DNA from: Pararge aegeria
Lineage: Eukaryota > Arthropoda > Insecta > Lepidoptera > Nymphalidae
Assembly: GCF_905163445.1 (NCBI RefSeq)
Contig: NC_053200.1
Location: 10,168,001 to 10,232,000 of the forward strand
DNA: 64,000 nt
Direction: 5' to 3'
Position numbers and translations under genes: made by a program
Shown here: piece after piece, positions 32,940 through 44,589 of the stretch
Layout: each line of letters opens with the position of its first letter
How positions within the stretch are numbered: the stretch's first letter is position 1
The notes under the pieces: model-generated
What the model was told of the DNA's origin: nothing
The model's input: the letters and a program-made list of their open reading frames with translations, nothing else
Database searches by the model: none

Positions 32940-33368
32940 ATAACTCCCTTAATGACAAGGTTACTTAGAAGCACCGCTTTCATCTCTTGCCAGATTAAAT
33001 AATGATTGTGAAATCGTAAAATGTTGATGTTGTAAAAGATCAAGTGTTGAGATTTTCACTGGATAAGTATTCGGTAGTAGGCTTCCGAACCGGGCGGTAG
33101 AGACACAACAAACGGACAAACTGGAAGTTTTAAATGTGCTGTAGCGATCTCCACATTGCAGAACTAGATGACGCCACAATAATCCTGCATCACTTTAGCG
33201 TAGTGTTCACAAAGAATGCCTAACTTCCAAAAATGAATGTTCGGACCTCGGTCCCCGAGCACGATCACCCACTCGGAGGGGAAGATCTTCCTATTGTTAC
33301 GGTCGAGCGTATCACCATAGCTCCTAGCCTCGTACATGTGCTTATTAGGCCTACTAATAATGAATTTA
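32940..33368 (+). mobile_element. LINE-J 3' end, split by an insertion
   Basis: TTAATGACAAGGTTACTTAG, AAATGTTGATGTTGTAAAAG, CGGTAGTAGGCTTCCGAACC and GGAAGTTTTAAATGTGCT (to 33140). The expected terminus TTATTAGGCCTACTAATAAT resumes at 33342, after the inserted segment. Confidence 0.75.
33141..33342. mobile_element. insertion of unknown type in LINE-J
   Basis: 195 bp plus one copy of the flanking repeat. ATGTGCT occurs at 33134-33140 and again at 33336-33342, exactly at the break in LINE-J, so it reads as a 7-bp target duplication. The insert is more GC-rich than its surroundings, has no poly-A, and has only weak terminal similarity. Confidence 0.6.
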
Positions 33369-34050
33369 AAAATTTAGATTTTTTCCACAGCCCCAGTAGG
33401 TATGAAAATCATTGCGTTTTAGCGCTGCCCAGTTTATGTTCTTAACATAATAAACAGCCAAATTTAACAAGCTGTTTCCAATACACTTAAGATTAAGTAG
33501 TTTGCATCCCTAACACCAAATACTTAGTTCTAGTTATATCTTAAGACCATAGCTGCCAGTATTTCAGACTCCACCCGTTTGGGACGAAACTTGATCGAAA
33601 CTCAATTTATAAGTTACGAGCTACTAAGATTTCGAAAATTGGGTTGAACGAACTAACTGTCCCGTTGTTTAGTTAACATATTTCGTAAGATTAGTAATAT
33701 CAATGTCCTTTTACTAAGTCATTTCTGGACAGCGGTCGACCCACACCGTCCACCCACTCAAACCGCATTTCTTCCAGTTAAACTCGTCGTAGAAAACTCA
33801 ACTAATCTCGTTTTAATCTTGCAATAAAACTATCAAGTTGTTGGTTTTTGTATATTTTAATACGTTGTTCTCGCTGTTTTATCTCATTCCTATATCGATA
33901 CGGCTGTTCATTTCTGTCAAGGTTAAATTATTTTCTATTCCTGTCTAAAACGAAACCGTGTCTGTTTGTAGGAAAACATAGGTATTCGGAGGGTACCAAA
34001 GAATGTCACAAAGTCAACAAATATTGAACTTTGGGAACCTTTAAATAGCG
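33369..34050. other. no recognised feature
   Basis: AT-rich, no element recognised. Confidence 0.35.
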
Positions 34051-34245
34051 TTTTTTTTTTAAGTTTATAGACGAGCGCTTAGCTGCAATCACACCTGATG
34101 GTAAGCGATGATGCAGCCTAAGATGGAGCGCGCTTGCCTAGAAGATGCCTTTTCACTCTTTATTTGAAGGAACTAAAAATATAAATAAAAAATATAAATA
34201 TTGTAGGAACTAGGGAAAATGAAAGCTGGAAGAATGGAAGCGTCT
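34051..34245 (-). mobile_element. LINE-G 3' end
   Basis: The complement reads CGCTTCCATTCTTCCAGCTT (= WN.LPAS region), then GCATCTTCTAGGCAAGCGC and GCATCATCGCTTACCATCAG, GATTGCAGCTAAGCGCTCGT, ending in poly-A. It corresponds to 7199-7355, and a short AT-rich insertion interrupts it near 34175-34200. Confidence 0.75.
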
Positions 34246-34934
34246 TATATATTAACATTTCAGTTCTTTATTATTTACACAATCAAGCAACTGTTTAGTC
34301 CTTTAAACCTCGGAAAAGTATCACCGACTTACGTCCATTTTCAATATCCATTCGTAATCTATAGATTTATAACCAAGCAACGTGTTATTGTCAAAAGATA
34401 TCCATAAATTTTTTAACAAATAACAACTTTGCTAAGCTACTTATCAAAAGATTAGGACCTTAATAGATAGAAATCCCGCTCAAATCGCTTGAAACGACTG
34501 GCAGTAGTAAAAGTAATTATAAATTATTCATTCCTACTAGATTTTTCATTCCTGCAATGGCATGTCGCAGTAAATACACTTTTATTAATGACAGTATCTG
34601 TCCTCAGTCACTAGCATTAAAGATGTCAGCAGGTATGGCATCGTATAATAAAGTGAATGCGATCTGTCTGCCCAAAGTGCATCTGGATTCTACATTTGTC
34701 ACTTTATGAGTGCTTTCGTTAAAATAATTATGTGCATGTTGGTTTTGTGCTCGTCTGAAATTCATGGGAAAGGCGATACGAACATAAAATAATCAAGACA
34801 AATTAGGCGTCAGTCCAAAACGAAACCAAACTACTTCAGTGCATTTGCTGTGTTTTTTTATGCGAATCAAACGATAACTTGTACAGCTTGTGGTTGATGT
34901 AAGACTTATTAATTTTTTTGTAAAGTGAAGCGAT
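34246..34934. other. no recognised feature
   Basis: AT-rich spacer. Confidence 0.35.
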
Positions 34935-35146
34935 TCAGCCTCCTCTTATCAGAGTTATGTGCATTTCAAGAAATAAGTATACCACCTACATTATCTGCAA
35001 AGGAAAAATTCCTAAAGAAACTTGCATGCATGACGGTCTCCATTACGTTCGCAAAGGCTTGTGAATCTTACTATTCAGCAAAAACTCATCTTTTTCTGAG
35101 TCGCTTGCCACAGTCCCGTGCCCTCTGATTGGCCGGTAATTGGTTG
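34935..35146 (+). mobile_element. SINE-B body, diverged, head missing
   Basis: CAGAGTTATGTGCATTTCAA, AAGAAACTTGCATGCATGAC, GTTCGCAAAGGCTTGTGAAT, CCGTGCCCTCTGATTGGCCG. Confidence 0.65.
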
Positions 35147-35817
35147 TTATTTCTGAAGTAAAGAAATATCATCAAGTTGGTTTCAAATCTTTGAATTTAT
35201 ACCTACTCATACTCCAGAAATCAATTCCATCCGTTGCTATGTGAAAGAAAAACTCACCAAAAAAAAAATTCACATTTAAAATAAGGCTTATTAGGAATTC
35301 TCACAGATCTATTTTAGTAAAATGTATTGCAGTTTGTAAAAATGAAATAGGTAGGTAAAATATACAAATATTAGCTAACAAGGCAGTGGTTGGTTGCGCC
35401 AGCGCCTATAGGCTGCATTAACTCAATCAGGTGAAGCCGCAAATAAAAGTAGTACACTATATTTCTTAATCCCTCCCGCGCCGTCTATTAACGGCTGCAT
35501 GCGAAGCCTGCGTAGGCTTAGCTCGCTTTAAGCACATTTAACCCTTTCTATCCGCTTAGAGATCGTATTGCGAAAAGTCCCTCCTTAGTGGCGTGTTAAT
35601 TTACTAAAAAGGAATGAAACTCTACAAACATATTGACTTTCCAGGTCTTAAGGCTCAGACTTTATGTGAAGTGGAAACAATTTTCACCTTTCGTACGAGC
35701 TTTATATTACGTATCTTACTTCTAAAGTTATTATTCTCACAGATAGACGCATAGTTTACCAACTACACGATGTTATTATGTGAAATTACACAGATGATCT
35801 AGTGATATGATTTGAAT
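35147..35817. other. no recognised feature
   Basis: AT-rich with a balanced patch at 35380-35540. No family match. Confidence 0.35.
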
Positions 35818-35953
35818 CAGTGGCGTGCACAGGGTTTTTGACCAGGGTATGCATAAAGAAGGAAGATGGCATAAAATTCCTTCCCCTTTATGAGTTATAC
35901 AAAAATATTGGGGTATGCATTGCTTTTGTGCATGTATGAAGTGCACGCCACTG
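35818..35953. mobile_element. MITE-1b (hAT-like), 136 bp, perfect 8-bp target duplication
   Basis: Ends CAGTGGCGTGCAC and GTGCACGCCACTG. ATTTGAAT at 35810-35817 and 35954-35961. Interior (ACCAGGGTATGCATAA, GGCATAAAATT, TATGAGTTATA) matches 26284-26427. Confidence 0.95.
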
Positions 35954-36012
35954 ATTTGAATGGATGCTTAATATTAAACAGATTGATACCGTCGTGGGGA
36001 CACGATGATTTA

Positions 36013-36200
36013 TCTCTACTAATATTATAAATGTGAAAGTGTGTTTGTTTGTTTGTTTGCTTGATACCTATGCTCGGCCCAACCGTTAAACTGATCTTGA
36101 TGAAATTTGGCATACACATAGCTTGCATTCTGGAGATGAACATAGATTTGTATTTATCCCGGTAAAAGTTACAAGCGGTATTTTAAAATACAGCATTTCC
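36013..36200 (+). mobile_element. Helitron-like element, 5' part
   Basis: TCTCTACTAATATTATAAATG start, GTTTGTTTGTTTGTTTGCTT, then ATCTTGATGAAATTTGGCAT. No CTAG 3' end is found. Confidence 0.6.
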
Positions 36201-36317
36201 GAATGAAGCGGTCACTTATCTTGGAGAAATTCTGCTTATAATTTGCAGTCTGAAAACGGCTTTAATATACTTTTTAAAATAAAAAATAAATTAAAATAAA
36301 CGAAAACTAAAACATGC

Positions 36318-36562
36318 ATCAGACTTCCACGCTGGCCAAGTGCGGATTGGTACTTCACACGCCGTTGAGAACATTATGGAGAACTCTCAGGCACGCAGGT
36401 TTCCCCACAATGTTTTTCTTCAACGTTTAAAGCAAGTGATATTTACATTGCTTAAATCAAAAACGCACTTAACTCCGAAGAGTCAGTGGTGCGTGCCGGG
36501 GCTCGAACTCGCTCTACAGGAAAGAAAAGCTGGTGCCTTACTCACTAGGCTATCACCGCTTC
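36318..36562 (-). mobile_element. SINE-B
   Basis: ACGCTGGCCAAGTGCGGATT at left, GAGAACTCTCAGGCACGCAG, GTTTCCCCACAATGTTTTTC, GCGTGCCGGGGCTCGAACTC (B box complement) and ACTAGGCTATCACCGC at right. Confidence 0.85.
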
Positions 36563-37117
36563 TTCGCCTTCCGAACATGCATGATGTAATTTAATTATAT
36601 ATCAGCTATTTTATAGTTAAATACACCAATCGAACCAATGTAAACATCGTAAATGAAGAATGAACTTCTTCCTAGCATATATAACATAATTACAGGTATT
36701 CAAACAACAGCTGTACATAACTTTCATTATGTAAATTACACTGTTGAATTGTAATGTACCCCAGCAGACCTCGTTAACTTACTGAAATGAAAAGTGTACT
36801 TTAAAATTTGATTCGCAAAAACTTCGCTACACCCGTAAAATTATAGTGTTTAATTAAAAACGTGTCTTAAAACGAAATTGTCCATTAAGCTCTCGCAAGT
36901 CAAATAGAATCAAGAATATCTAATTAAAACTTGTTTTCATGTCGCCCAGTAGTCCCATTCTATTCGCAGAAACTTGGGAACTTGGGCCTACAAAGTTTTA
37001 TCTCGTAAACTTCACAAATATTCTTTGGGACTTTAGAGTAGACATTGCTTGGTGGTGATTAAGAGCGTAGTGTAGCTTACGTACCGATACACTTATTCCT
37101 TGCAAGCGTATGAATAA
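36563..37117. other. no recognised feature
   Basis: AT-rich spacer. Confidence 0.35.
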
Positions 37118-37432
37118 AGCAAGCAGTGATAGCCCAGTGGATAGGAGCTCGACTTCGCTTTCGGGGGGCCGAGTTCGAATACCAGCACGCACCTCTACCT
37201 TTTTATAAGTTATGTGCGTTTTAATTAATTAAAATATCACTTGCTTCAACGGTGAAAGAAAACATCGTGAGGAAACCTGCATGCTTAAGAGTTCTACATA
37301 ATGTTCTCAAAGGTGTGTTGAGTCCACCAATCCGCACTGAGCCAGCGTGGTGGACAACGGTCTTAACCCCTTCTCCTTGTGGGAGGAGACCCGTGCTCTG
37401 TAGCAGGCCGGTAATGGGTTGATATGATGTAG
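37118..37432 (+). mobile_element. SINE-B, full length
   Basis: Head GCAGTGATAGCCCAGTGGAT, B box CGAGTTCGAATACC, then GTGAGGAAACCTGCATGCTT, CCAGCGTGGTGGACAACGGT and the tail CCGGTAATGGGTTGATATGA. This is the clearest copy of the family here. Confidence 0.9.
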
Positions 37433-37457
37433 GAATAAATATTATAAAGAGAGTAGT

Positions 37458-37712
37458 AGTAGAGTTTTTTGTCCTCGTCCGGGGAAGTACTACCACCGCG
37501 ATTATTTCTGCCGCCTAGCAGTATGGTTCCAATGCTCTGTTCCGGAAGAAGGACGTGGTTGCTGGTGTGATAAGCCACATTAGGCTTAACACCTACACCT
37601 CAGTTTGATCGAAACAGGGGGACGTGTTCCTTGTATGCTTGACGATGTATTTATTTGTTTCTTTGCTATGGTTTTTCATTTACCATCCGATTGGTACGTC
37701 CTTTAACTATAT
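37458..37712 (+). mobile_element. Repeat-E
   Basis: GGGGAAGTACTACCACCGCG, ATTATTTCTGCCGCCTAGCA, TTAACACCTACACCTCAGTT, TTTTTCATTTACCATCCGAT TGGTACGTC. It is the same element as at 48385-48655. Confidence 0.7.
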
Positions 37713-39217
37713 TAAAAATAAGTCACAATTATTTAGCTTAGGTAGACTCTCTCACGGATAATATAAACTTGTTTTTCCATCGGGACTTTTACTCAATATT
37801 GTTTGTATGATCGACACTTGACGATTCAACAGAACCTGTAAAAGCCGATTTGAACAAAGCCCATTTTAGTTTTGTATACGTAATAAAATAAAACATTTAT
37901 TGTTATTACCAGCACTCAGTGTCTGGTACACAGACCGCCAGACGAGCTTTTTATATCATTATCAAAGAGATTAAGAACGTCTTTCATTCATAGTTAGGAC
38001 AAAGGTATTTTAGGAAGTCGTGAAAAAGGGGTCAATTGGCTGCTTTTCCGTCTGGAAAATTTATCAACTTTTTTTTAATTTATAATTTTGTGGTATATTG
38101 ACTTATGGATGGCAGAATATCGCTATGAATTCTCAAAAACTTTTCAATAAAGCTAGATTTACAAAATAATTTTGATTAAATCTAATTTAAAACATACCTT
38201 ACATATAATACCAACAGTTTCAAATAAAGGTGTAAATTCTGTCAATGTAGTAACGTGTTAACGTGCGTTACACCATTTGTAATGCAAAGTTTGATCTAAA
38301 GAGATCAGATTTTTCATTAAGCTGTGCTAAGATTTTATAATCAGGTACTTAGTATAATTAGCTTACGTCGCGTCGGGAAAATTACATTTCCGCTCTGCAG
38401 TTCACTTAAATAGCTTTGTAATAAAGGTTTTTGTTACATCACACAATCCTGCAGTGGTCCTGCACATGTGCTTGACATTGACTTAAATCTGTTCATGTTG
38501 TTTTGTTCGTGCTTTATGCGCCATAGAAAACAACTGGTGGTAATAACGGGCTGGAATAAGGCTTAAAATGAACGTATAAAAGCATATTGTTGCGGCAATG
38601 TCATACACAATTCTTAATAATGTAGGTATTTCTTATACAAAGCTTTACGTGGCAAAGGCGACATAATATAAATGTATAGAAGACGAAAGAGTATTGTTAT
38701 GAAAAAATTGTTACGTAAAGTCGTAACGCCAATCGTAAAGCAATGGTTCTCATGAAACCATAGTAACTGATTTAGATACAAATCAGCTTATTTAGTTCTA
38801 ATAACTGTGCTTAAGGTGTAAACTTTTTATAGATATTTTTATACATAAATACTATTTTTGTAATGTGCATCTTGTAACTGACTTAGCATACGTTTTCACT
38901 AGCTGTAAGTAGATATACTAAGGATATAAATAAATAAATAGCGCAATAAATTAACTTGATTTTTGGAAAGGAATTGCCGACCTCCCAGGCGCATTGTGGA
39001 GTGACCATTTCGCATTTCGCATCGCAACGAAGATTTTTGTCAATCAATATGAGATTCCTTTTTCAAAAGTTATTTGTAAATATTTCGGAAACAGTGTTTT
39101 TTTTTGATGAAAGGTACCCCATTTGCTATTAGCTATTCCTGATAGAAGTATTTATTTTAAATAAAAATGATTAATATTTGATCATGACATAAATAATATG
39201 AAATAAGGACAAGTATG
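37713..39217. other. no recognised feature
   Basis: Long AT-rich stretch without recognised repeats or coding frames. Confidence 0.35.
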
Positions 39218-39250
39218 AGGGCCGACTGGTGCAGTAGGCAGTATATATTT
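39218..39250 (+). mobile_element. SINE-A head scrap
   Basis: GGGCCGACTGGTGCAGTAGG CAG matches the SINE-A 5' head. Nothing further is kept. Confidence 0.4.
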
Positions 39251-39924
39251 CTTTTTAAGTAGCAATACCTACAGTAAACGCGCGCAAAGCTGTGGTTAGG
39301 GCTAGTAGAGTATAACAGCACAAAGTATTGTCTGGATCAATAAAACAGCAGTATTATCCTATCGTCACCACCACCCATGTATATTAAATACTCAAACAAA
39401 CTTGTTTAACCAAAATCATCGTTTGATTATGCCATAACAGACATCATCCCACTTTTGAAATTCGGAATTAAATAAAAATGCTAAACAAAATGATCAGGCA
39501 GTTTATTTTTTACAGAATTTGTATACGATTTATCAATGTTATATCGTATCTAAATATTTGTGAAGGCCCTTAGGGTTTGGTTTATTCGGAGATGAGTAAG
39601 TTCAGGTGACCAGCTCGAAACTCTTTAGGACAGGACTTTGTAGACCTTTAAATAATTATTAAAAATAAACTGAGCCATCGTTGATACACCTGATGAGGGA
39701 GTTTTGCGAAAAGTTTTCCTTGCTCTAATAAATTTGCAAAAGGGGAAGTTTACCAATGTTTTGTAATTTTGTCGCCCTATTCGTGACCAAATCCGTACTG
39801 ACCGATATAACCGATAGCTTTTTCATTTGCAAGGGTATCGTTTTGTTGGTCTTATTTTAATTGGTGGTCTGGTGTATCTGTATCAGGCACTTTTGTAAGT
39901 ACCTGTTTGTCTGATGATAATTTG
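39251..39924. other. no recognised feature
   Basis: AT-rich spacer. Confidence 0.35.
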
Positions 39925-40088
39925 GTTGGGTTACCAACTTACGGACAAGACGTGCGGCCAATAGATTTAGCGCTGCGGTACGATGCTGAAACCGATTAGC
40001 AGGTTCGCCTGCATCTGAGACTTAATCTTAACGTACCACCACTGAGATTGCAGTCAAGAGCTAACATGTAGTAAAATAAAAATAAAAA
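39925..40088 (+). mobile_element. SINE-C 3' half
   Basis: GTTACCAACTTACGGACAAG, GCGGTACGATGCTGAAACCG, ACCACCACTGAGATTGCAGT CAAGAGCTAACATGTAGT, then A-rich. Confidence 0.7.
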
Positions 40089-40447
40089 TGCCATACTAAC
40101 GGAACATTGTTTTTTTTTTTCTTGAAAAAGTATAGCCAGTGTCACTAGGGATGACGTAAGGATCCTTACAATACCAAATACATAAAAATCTGTTCCGGCA
40201 TTAAGAAGTAACAGTGGAACAAAGTAACTCGTATACAGACATAACCCATGAAATTATTACACTACTTTTTTGGGCGCGGAATAATCAGGACACGCAGAGC
40301 TGTTGGTAATACTAGTGTACGTTAAACAAACTTTTTGACGGGCCACACGCATTGGATGAGTCAGAGATGATGACGATAGGTTCATACGATATTGCTAAGT
40401 GGCATTGAAACCAAAAACAAATGTTTATAAAAACATATAGGTATTTA

Positions 40448-40525
40448 CACATACAGACAGATTGACTGGTAGACCGAAATGACGAAACTATGAGAGTCCC
40501 TAATTTGGCTAAAGAGCCCTAAAAT
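40448..40525 (+). repeat. dispersed GACAGACAGA-type repeat
   Basis: ACAGACAGATTGACTGGTAG, AAACTATGAGAGTCCCTAAT, GAGCCCTAAAATAAAC. It resembles the butterfly repeat whose end is a short GGAACCCTAAAA. A relative is at 54530-54640. Confidence 0.5.
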
Positions 40526-41019
40526 AAACAAGGAATATTAACAAAGCTTTATCTTCAAGATTTTTTATTTGGAGTCTGGAATCAACGAACGGAATTGTGA
40601 GGCGATTGAAGTTAAGGCGATTATGGGTAATGAGGGAGCGCGTTCTTTAGATAACAAGCATAAAATATTGTTTATTATTGGTAAATCAATGTACAAGGAA
40701 CGAAAAATGAGAAATTAACAAATATTTGGTTTGAATTAAGTAGATGAATCAAACAGTTATTTTGTTTATTGAAACAACGAATAACTTTCGAACAAGTCTT
40801 CTTATCCGAATGAGGTGTTGTACTCGGTTAAGTACTTGATATCACTGGACCCCTTTCGAAGCCCCTTTTATGTGCAACTGTGCCCGATTCTCGGCCATTT
40901 GACACCTAGCCGAAGGGCATCCCACGCAATGTGTTACTTATGTGAATGGTCACGATATGTTGGCGACGAGGTTTATTGTATGGATCAACAGATTTTGGAC
41001 AAGCCTTTATGTGGAATAC
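40526..41019. other. unassigned
   Basis: The first half of a 103-codon open frame (from 40815) lies here. Its second half is SINE-B, so it is not called a gene. Confidence 0.35.
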
Positions 41020-41200
41020 CCATCATCATCAACCCATTACCGGCCCACTACAGGGCACGGGTCACTTCTCAGTATGACAAGGGTTTAGATCGTAGTCCAC
41101 CAAGCTGGCCAAGTACGGATTGGTAGACTTCACACGCCTTTGAGAACATTATGGAGAATTCCCCGGTATGAAGGTTTCCGCACGATGCTTTCCTTTGCCT
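41020..41200 (-). mobile_element. SINE-B tail half
   Basis: ATCATCATCAACCCATTACC, GGGCACGGGTCACTTCTCAG, TGGCCAAGTACGGATTGGTA, GAACATTATGGAGAATTCCC. Confidence 0.8.
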
Positions 41201-41811
41201 TTAAACAAACATTTGTGATAATAATAATGTCCTGGATGAATTACCTAATGTCAAAAGCATTTAACGTCCACAAACAGTACTTTAGATTATAAGGATTGCT
41301 AGAATACGTAGTATTTGCCAATCAATTTGTTCACATTGTACAAAACTGCCAAAGCTGCATGTTTCTACTAATATGGCGATCGACATCGCGTTGGTGCGAG
41401 ATCGTAATTTCAGTTAGTCCCTTGGGCCCCACTTACATCGGTTCTTTCAGATGACACCTAGCAGCGAGCTTGTATGTTGTTAATTTAGCAGCATTGAAAT
41501 TAACCAAAAGCAAAAAAATCAAACATCCTTAAGTCCCCATATTTCCGCGTACAACTTCTGATAAGAAGCTTTGTCCCATACAATGATTACCTCGTTGCAT
41601 CGCCCGACCGTTGCCCAACTCCTAAAGTTCATAGCGTGACGTTAAATACCCCATAGCCTTCCTCAAAAATTGGGCTTTCAGGAGAATTTTTTTTTATCCG
41701 ACTGCTAGTTCGAGAGGTCGTTCAAACAAGCAAAAATAAACCCCCGGGCTAGGTTAATAGTAATGATTATATATTTATTTATAAGTAGGTATAGATAAAG
41801 TGCATTGTTTG
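41201..41811. other. no recognised feature
   Basis: Balanced composition at 41380-41690. A TAGCCTTCCTCAAAAATTGG block looks repeat-like, but no family is assigned. Confidence 0.35.
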
Positions 41812-42110
41812 TCTGTTTGTTTCGGTTAACATGTTCAATCAACTACAGATTACGAGTTCCTCGGTTCGAATCCCGGGTCGAGCAAAATAAACATGTTTGG
41901 TATTGTGTATTTCCTGTAAAGAAACCCGGACTGGACCCGTGCGTCAGCACGTTAAGCTGTCGATCCCGGTTATTATCATGTGTGGTAATTGTCGTTAAAG
42001 CCTCTCAACCCGCATTGGAGCAGCGTGGTGGGTCTATGCTCTAAAACCGTCTCTGCTACCAGGCCTGTGTTCAGCAGTGGGACGTTAATAGGCTGCGGAT
42101 TGTGATGATA
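41812..42110 (+). mobile_element. SINE-D, full length
   Basis: Head AACATGTTCAATCAACTACA, B box GGTTCGAATCCCGGG, then CACGTTAAGCTGTCGATCCC GG, CCCGCATTGGAGCAGCGTGG, TTCAGCAGTGGGACGTTAAT AGG and a TGATGATAGATA tail. Confidence 0.85.
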
Positions 42111-42411
42111 GATAAGCAGTTAAACATCTTTCATGGTCGAAGAAATAGACATCGAGTTGTCCATTTTTTCTTTTTCAGTTGCACACTTGAAAAAATCAGT
42201 TAGTCCATTTAAGTTTTTTACAGGAACTTACCTAGTTTATTGTAGGTAATTGGTATTGTGCTCTTTTGAAACAACTTCGTTCTACGAAGCTAGCTTAGTT
42301 CTTTGTAGAAAGCTATTTACGTATTATTTAACTCAAACAAAGGTATTTGTTTTTCAACTTAACATGTAAATATTTCTTAGGTTCTATAAAATACTGGTAC
42401 TTATTTTGTTA

Positions 42412-42510
42412 TACTAATATTATATCGAGGAGAGTGTTGTTAGTTTGTGGTCGATAAACTACTGAACCGATTTTAATAATCGAAGATATGAATGGATGAA
42501 TGTGATATTA
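42412..42510 (+). mobile_element. Helitron-like 5' fragment
   Basis: TATACTAATATTATATCGAG, ACTACTGAACCGATTTTAAT. Confidence 0.5.
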
Positions 42511-42991
42511 GGTAGATTTTTTTTTCTTGCGGCCACTAATGAAAAATTGTTAATGTATTGAGTATCTCTCGTTCTTTGTTTTTATGGACATAATACTTTC
42601 ATCCTTACGTAAAATAGCGAAAATCCAAAAAGGCGACATAATATCACCTTAATTTGTTTATGCCTTCAATTCAGTATTATAGAGCCCTTTAAGCCTTTGC
42701 TTTAATGATACGATTTTAGCCTAAAATAATGTTAATCGTAAAGCAAGCCAGATAATTCCTCTTAGGGCATTGGTATGAAAGAGTTTTTCTTGCGTGGTGT
42801 ACCAGTATACTATAAACAGGCATAAACGAAAGGGGTTGGAAGAATGTACATACAGTCCCTATGTTTTGAAGTTGCATCAGGCAGTTTTAAATAAAATACC
42901 TCAAGGGTATCTGAAAGTTTTTTTTGGTTTGGTAGAGGTAAAAAGTTTGTATGAGAACAATAAGGTATACGAGGGTAAAACCACAGGCCAG

Positions 42992-43397
42992 CCAGTCATG
43001 ACTGGTGCCGAAACGTGGACACTGACAGCGAGGCTGATTCACAACTTCAAGTAGATCAGCGTGCTTGGTATTTCTTTGAGGGATAAGATTCGTAACGAAG
43101 TGATTCATTAAAAAATGAAAGTAACTGAGATAGCCCTTAGGGCTAGCACACTAAATAGGTAGTGGACTGGTCACGTTTTTCGGAGGACCGATGGACGGTG
43201 GAGTTGAAAGGCCCTCGAGTGCAGACCGCGTAACGGTAAACGGAGTGTCAGGCCCGCCAACTAGGTGGAGCGACGAGCTCCGTAAAGTGGCAGGCATCAA
43301 CTGGATGGGAAAAGTAGACAATAGGAAAAGTTGGCGCTGCTCGAAAGAGGTCTATGTCCAGCACCGGACGAAGTTGCGGGCAACAGTTTGTCTATAA
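42992..43397 (+). pseudogene. RTE-type LINE reverse transcriptase C-terminus
   Basis: In the first frame it reads PVMTGAETWTLTARLIHNFK, stop, GISLRDKIRNEVIH, stop, KVTEIALRASTL, WTGHVFRRTDGRWS and RPRNGKRSV. Near 43246 it shifts into PPTRWSDELRKVAG, then EVYVQ near the end. These are the canonical C-terminal RTE motifs (TYGAETWTLT, LRDRIRNE, LKWxWxGHxxRRTDxRW, GRPPTRWxDDxxKVAG). It has at least four stops and a frameshift, so it is dead. Its subfamily differs from the 20.8-kb copy (QLKWRW/WYPRDG type). Confidence 0.88.
43366..43390 (+). mobile_element. possible Helitron 3' terminus
   Basis: GACGAAGTTGCGGGCAACAG differs by one base from the Helitron 3' end at 16.98 kb. It overlaps the last RTE codons, so it may mark an old junction. 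Confidence 0.35.
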
Positions 43398-43667
43398 TAA
43401 TCTGTTAAACTACACAGAAATAATTTCGTTTACTGCTGCTATATTGCATTCAGCATTGGTTGTCATTTTGTGTGCGATTAATAAGAACTGATTTATGATT
43501 GCATAGCATGAATAGTCAGTGGCATTAACAAGTTGTCGGTTGACTGATTTATATTACTGGTCAATGTTTAGGTATCAACTAATTAATAAAACATTGTAGG
43601 TTTTAACGTGATTACTTATGTCGCAATGATATGCAATGTTTTATTTACGTAAAACGAAATATAAATA

Positions 43668-43812
43668 TAATAGTGATAACCTAGTGGGTTAAATTTTCGG
43701 CTTTCCTCTCCGGTGGACAGATGTCATCCACGACAAGCGACTATGTTTTCGGAGTTATGTACATTTTAAATGATTAAAATCTCACTTGTTTTAATGGTGA
43801 AGAAAATCTATC
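43668..43812 (+). mobile_element. SINE-B head half, diverged
   Basis: ATAGTGATAACCTAGTGGGT, CGGAGTTATGTACATTTTAA, ATCTCACTTGTTTTAATGGT GAAG. Confidence 0.65.
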
Positions 43813-44367
43813 CCTATCCTAAATCATTAGCCTATCAGAGAGCAGGCATTCTACGACAGTCTTCCCCCTCTTTTATTCAACTCCTGGTGACTGGGTAACA
43901 AGAACCCCTTTGGACAAGACCGCGACCTACAGTCTTCCCCAGATTAATCTCACCTCGACTTGAGACTTGATTCTTACATTATCTGCTAGGTGCTGACATA
44001 TTAATTAGTATCTAAGTAGTTCCCGGAGTACTTAGGAAGGTATACCATACCTTAGGAAGGCTATCGGGTGAGAAACTGCACAAACTTTGTTCCGATATCG
44101 CGTGTTCAAACAGTAGGCATTGTGTGACCCAGTTACGTTGCCAGATACGATCTAATCAGAACGGAACCGCCCGCCGGTGAAATTTACTAAAAAGCCTTTC
44201 TGTTTCACGAACTTCTACTAATCTTGGCGTGCAAACTTGAATGGCTGCTTCAATGCGTCTAAGTACGACTCTACGTGTAATAATATTTGCTTTGCCATAC
44301 GTCCTCTTTGAAATGTAGTGTTTATTTTACTTAGGCTTTGCGTTTATTTATGCTGATATATTCTTAT
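43813..44367. other. no recognised feature
   Basis: It contains a short AAGGTAT/ATACCTT inverted pair near 44038-44054. Confidence 0.35.
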
Positions 44368-44473
44368 TTTCGAGAATATGCAGAATGAACTTGTATTTTT
44401 TGTTTAAAGGTAGCACTATCTTTTGTAATGGCTCATAGGTAATTAGATATATTTTTTAATACGGAAATTTGGT
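44368..44473 (+). repeat. 106-bp inverted copy, arm 1
   Basis: It matches the reverse complement of 46445-46550 with about four mismatches (by eye). Family unknown. Confidence 0.85.
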
Positions 44474-44589
44474 CGGATGTAGACCACTTCCTTAAATCAC
44501 ACACTTAGTTAAATCAATGTTTTCAATGTATCATCCATCGCTCGCCTAAATTATTCATAGTTTTGATCAACCGGTTGGATATCCACTGC

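Noticed and set aside
40815..41126. 103-codon open frame (+)
   Set aside because: The second half is SINE-B tail, and the first half has no recognised domain.
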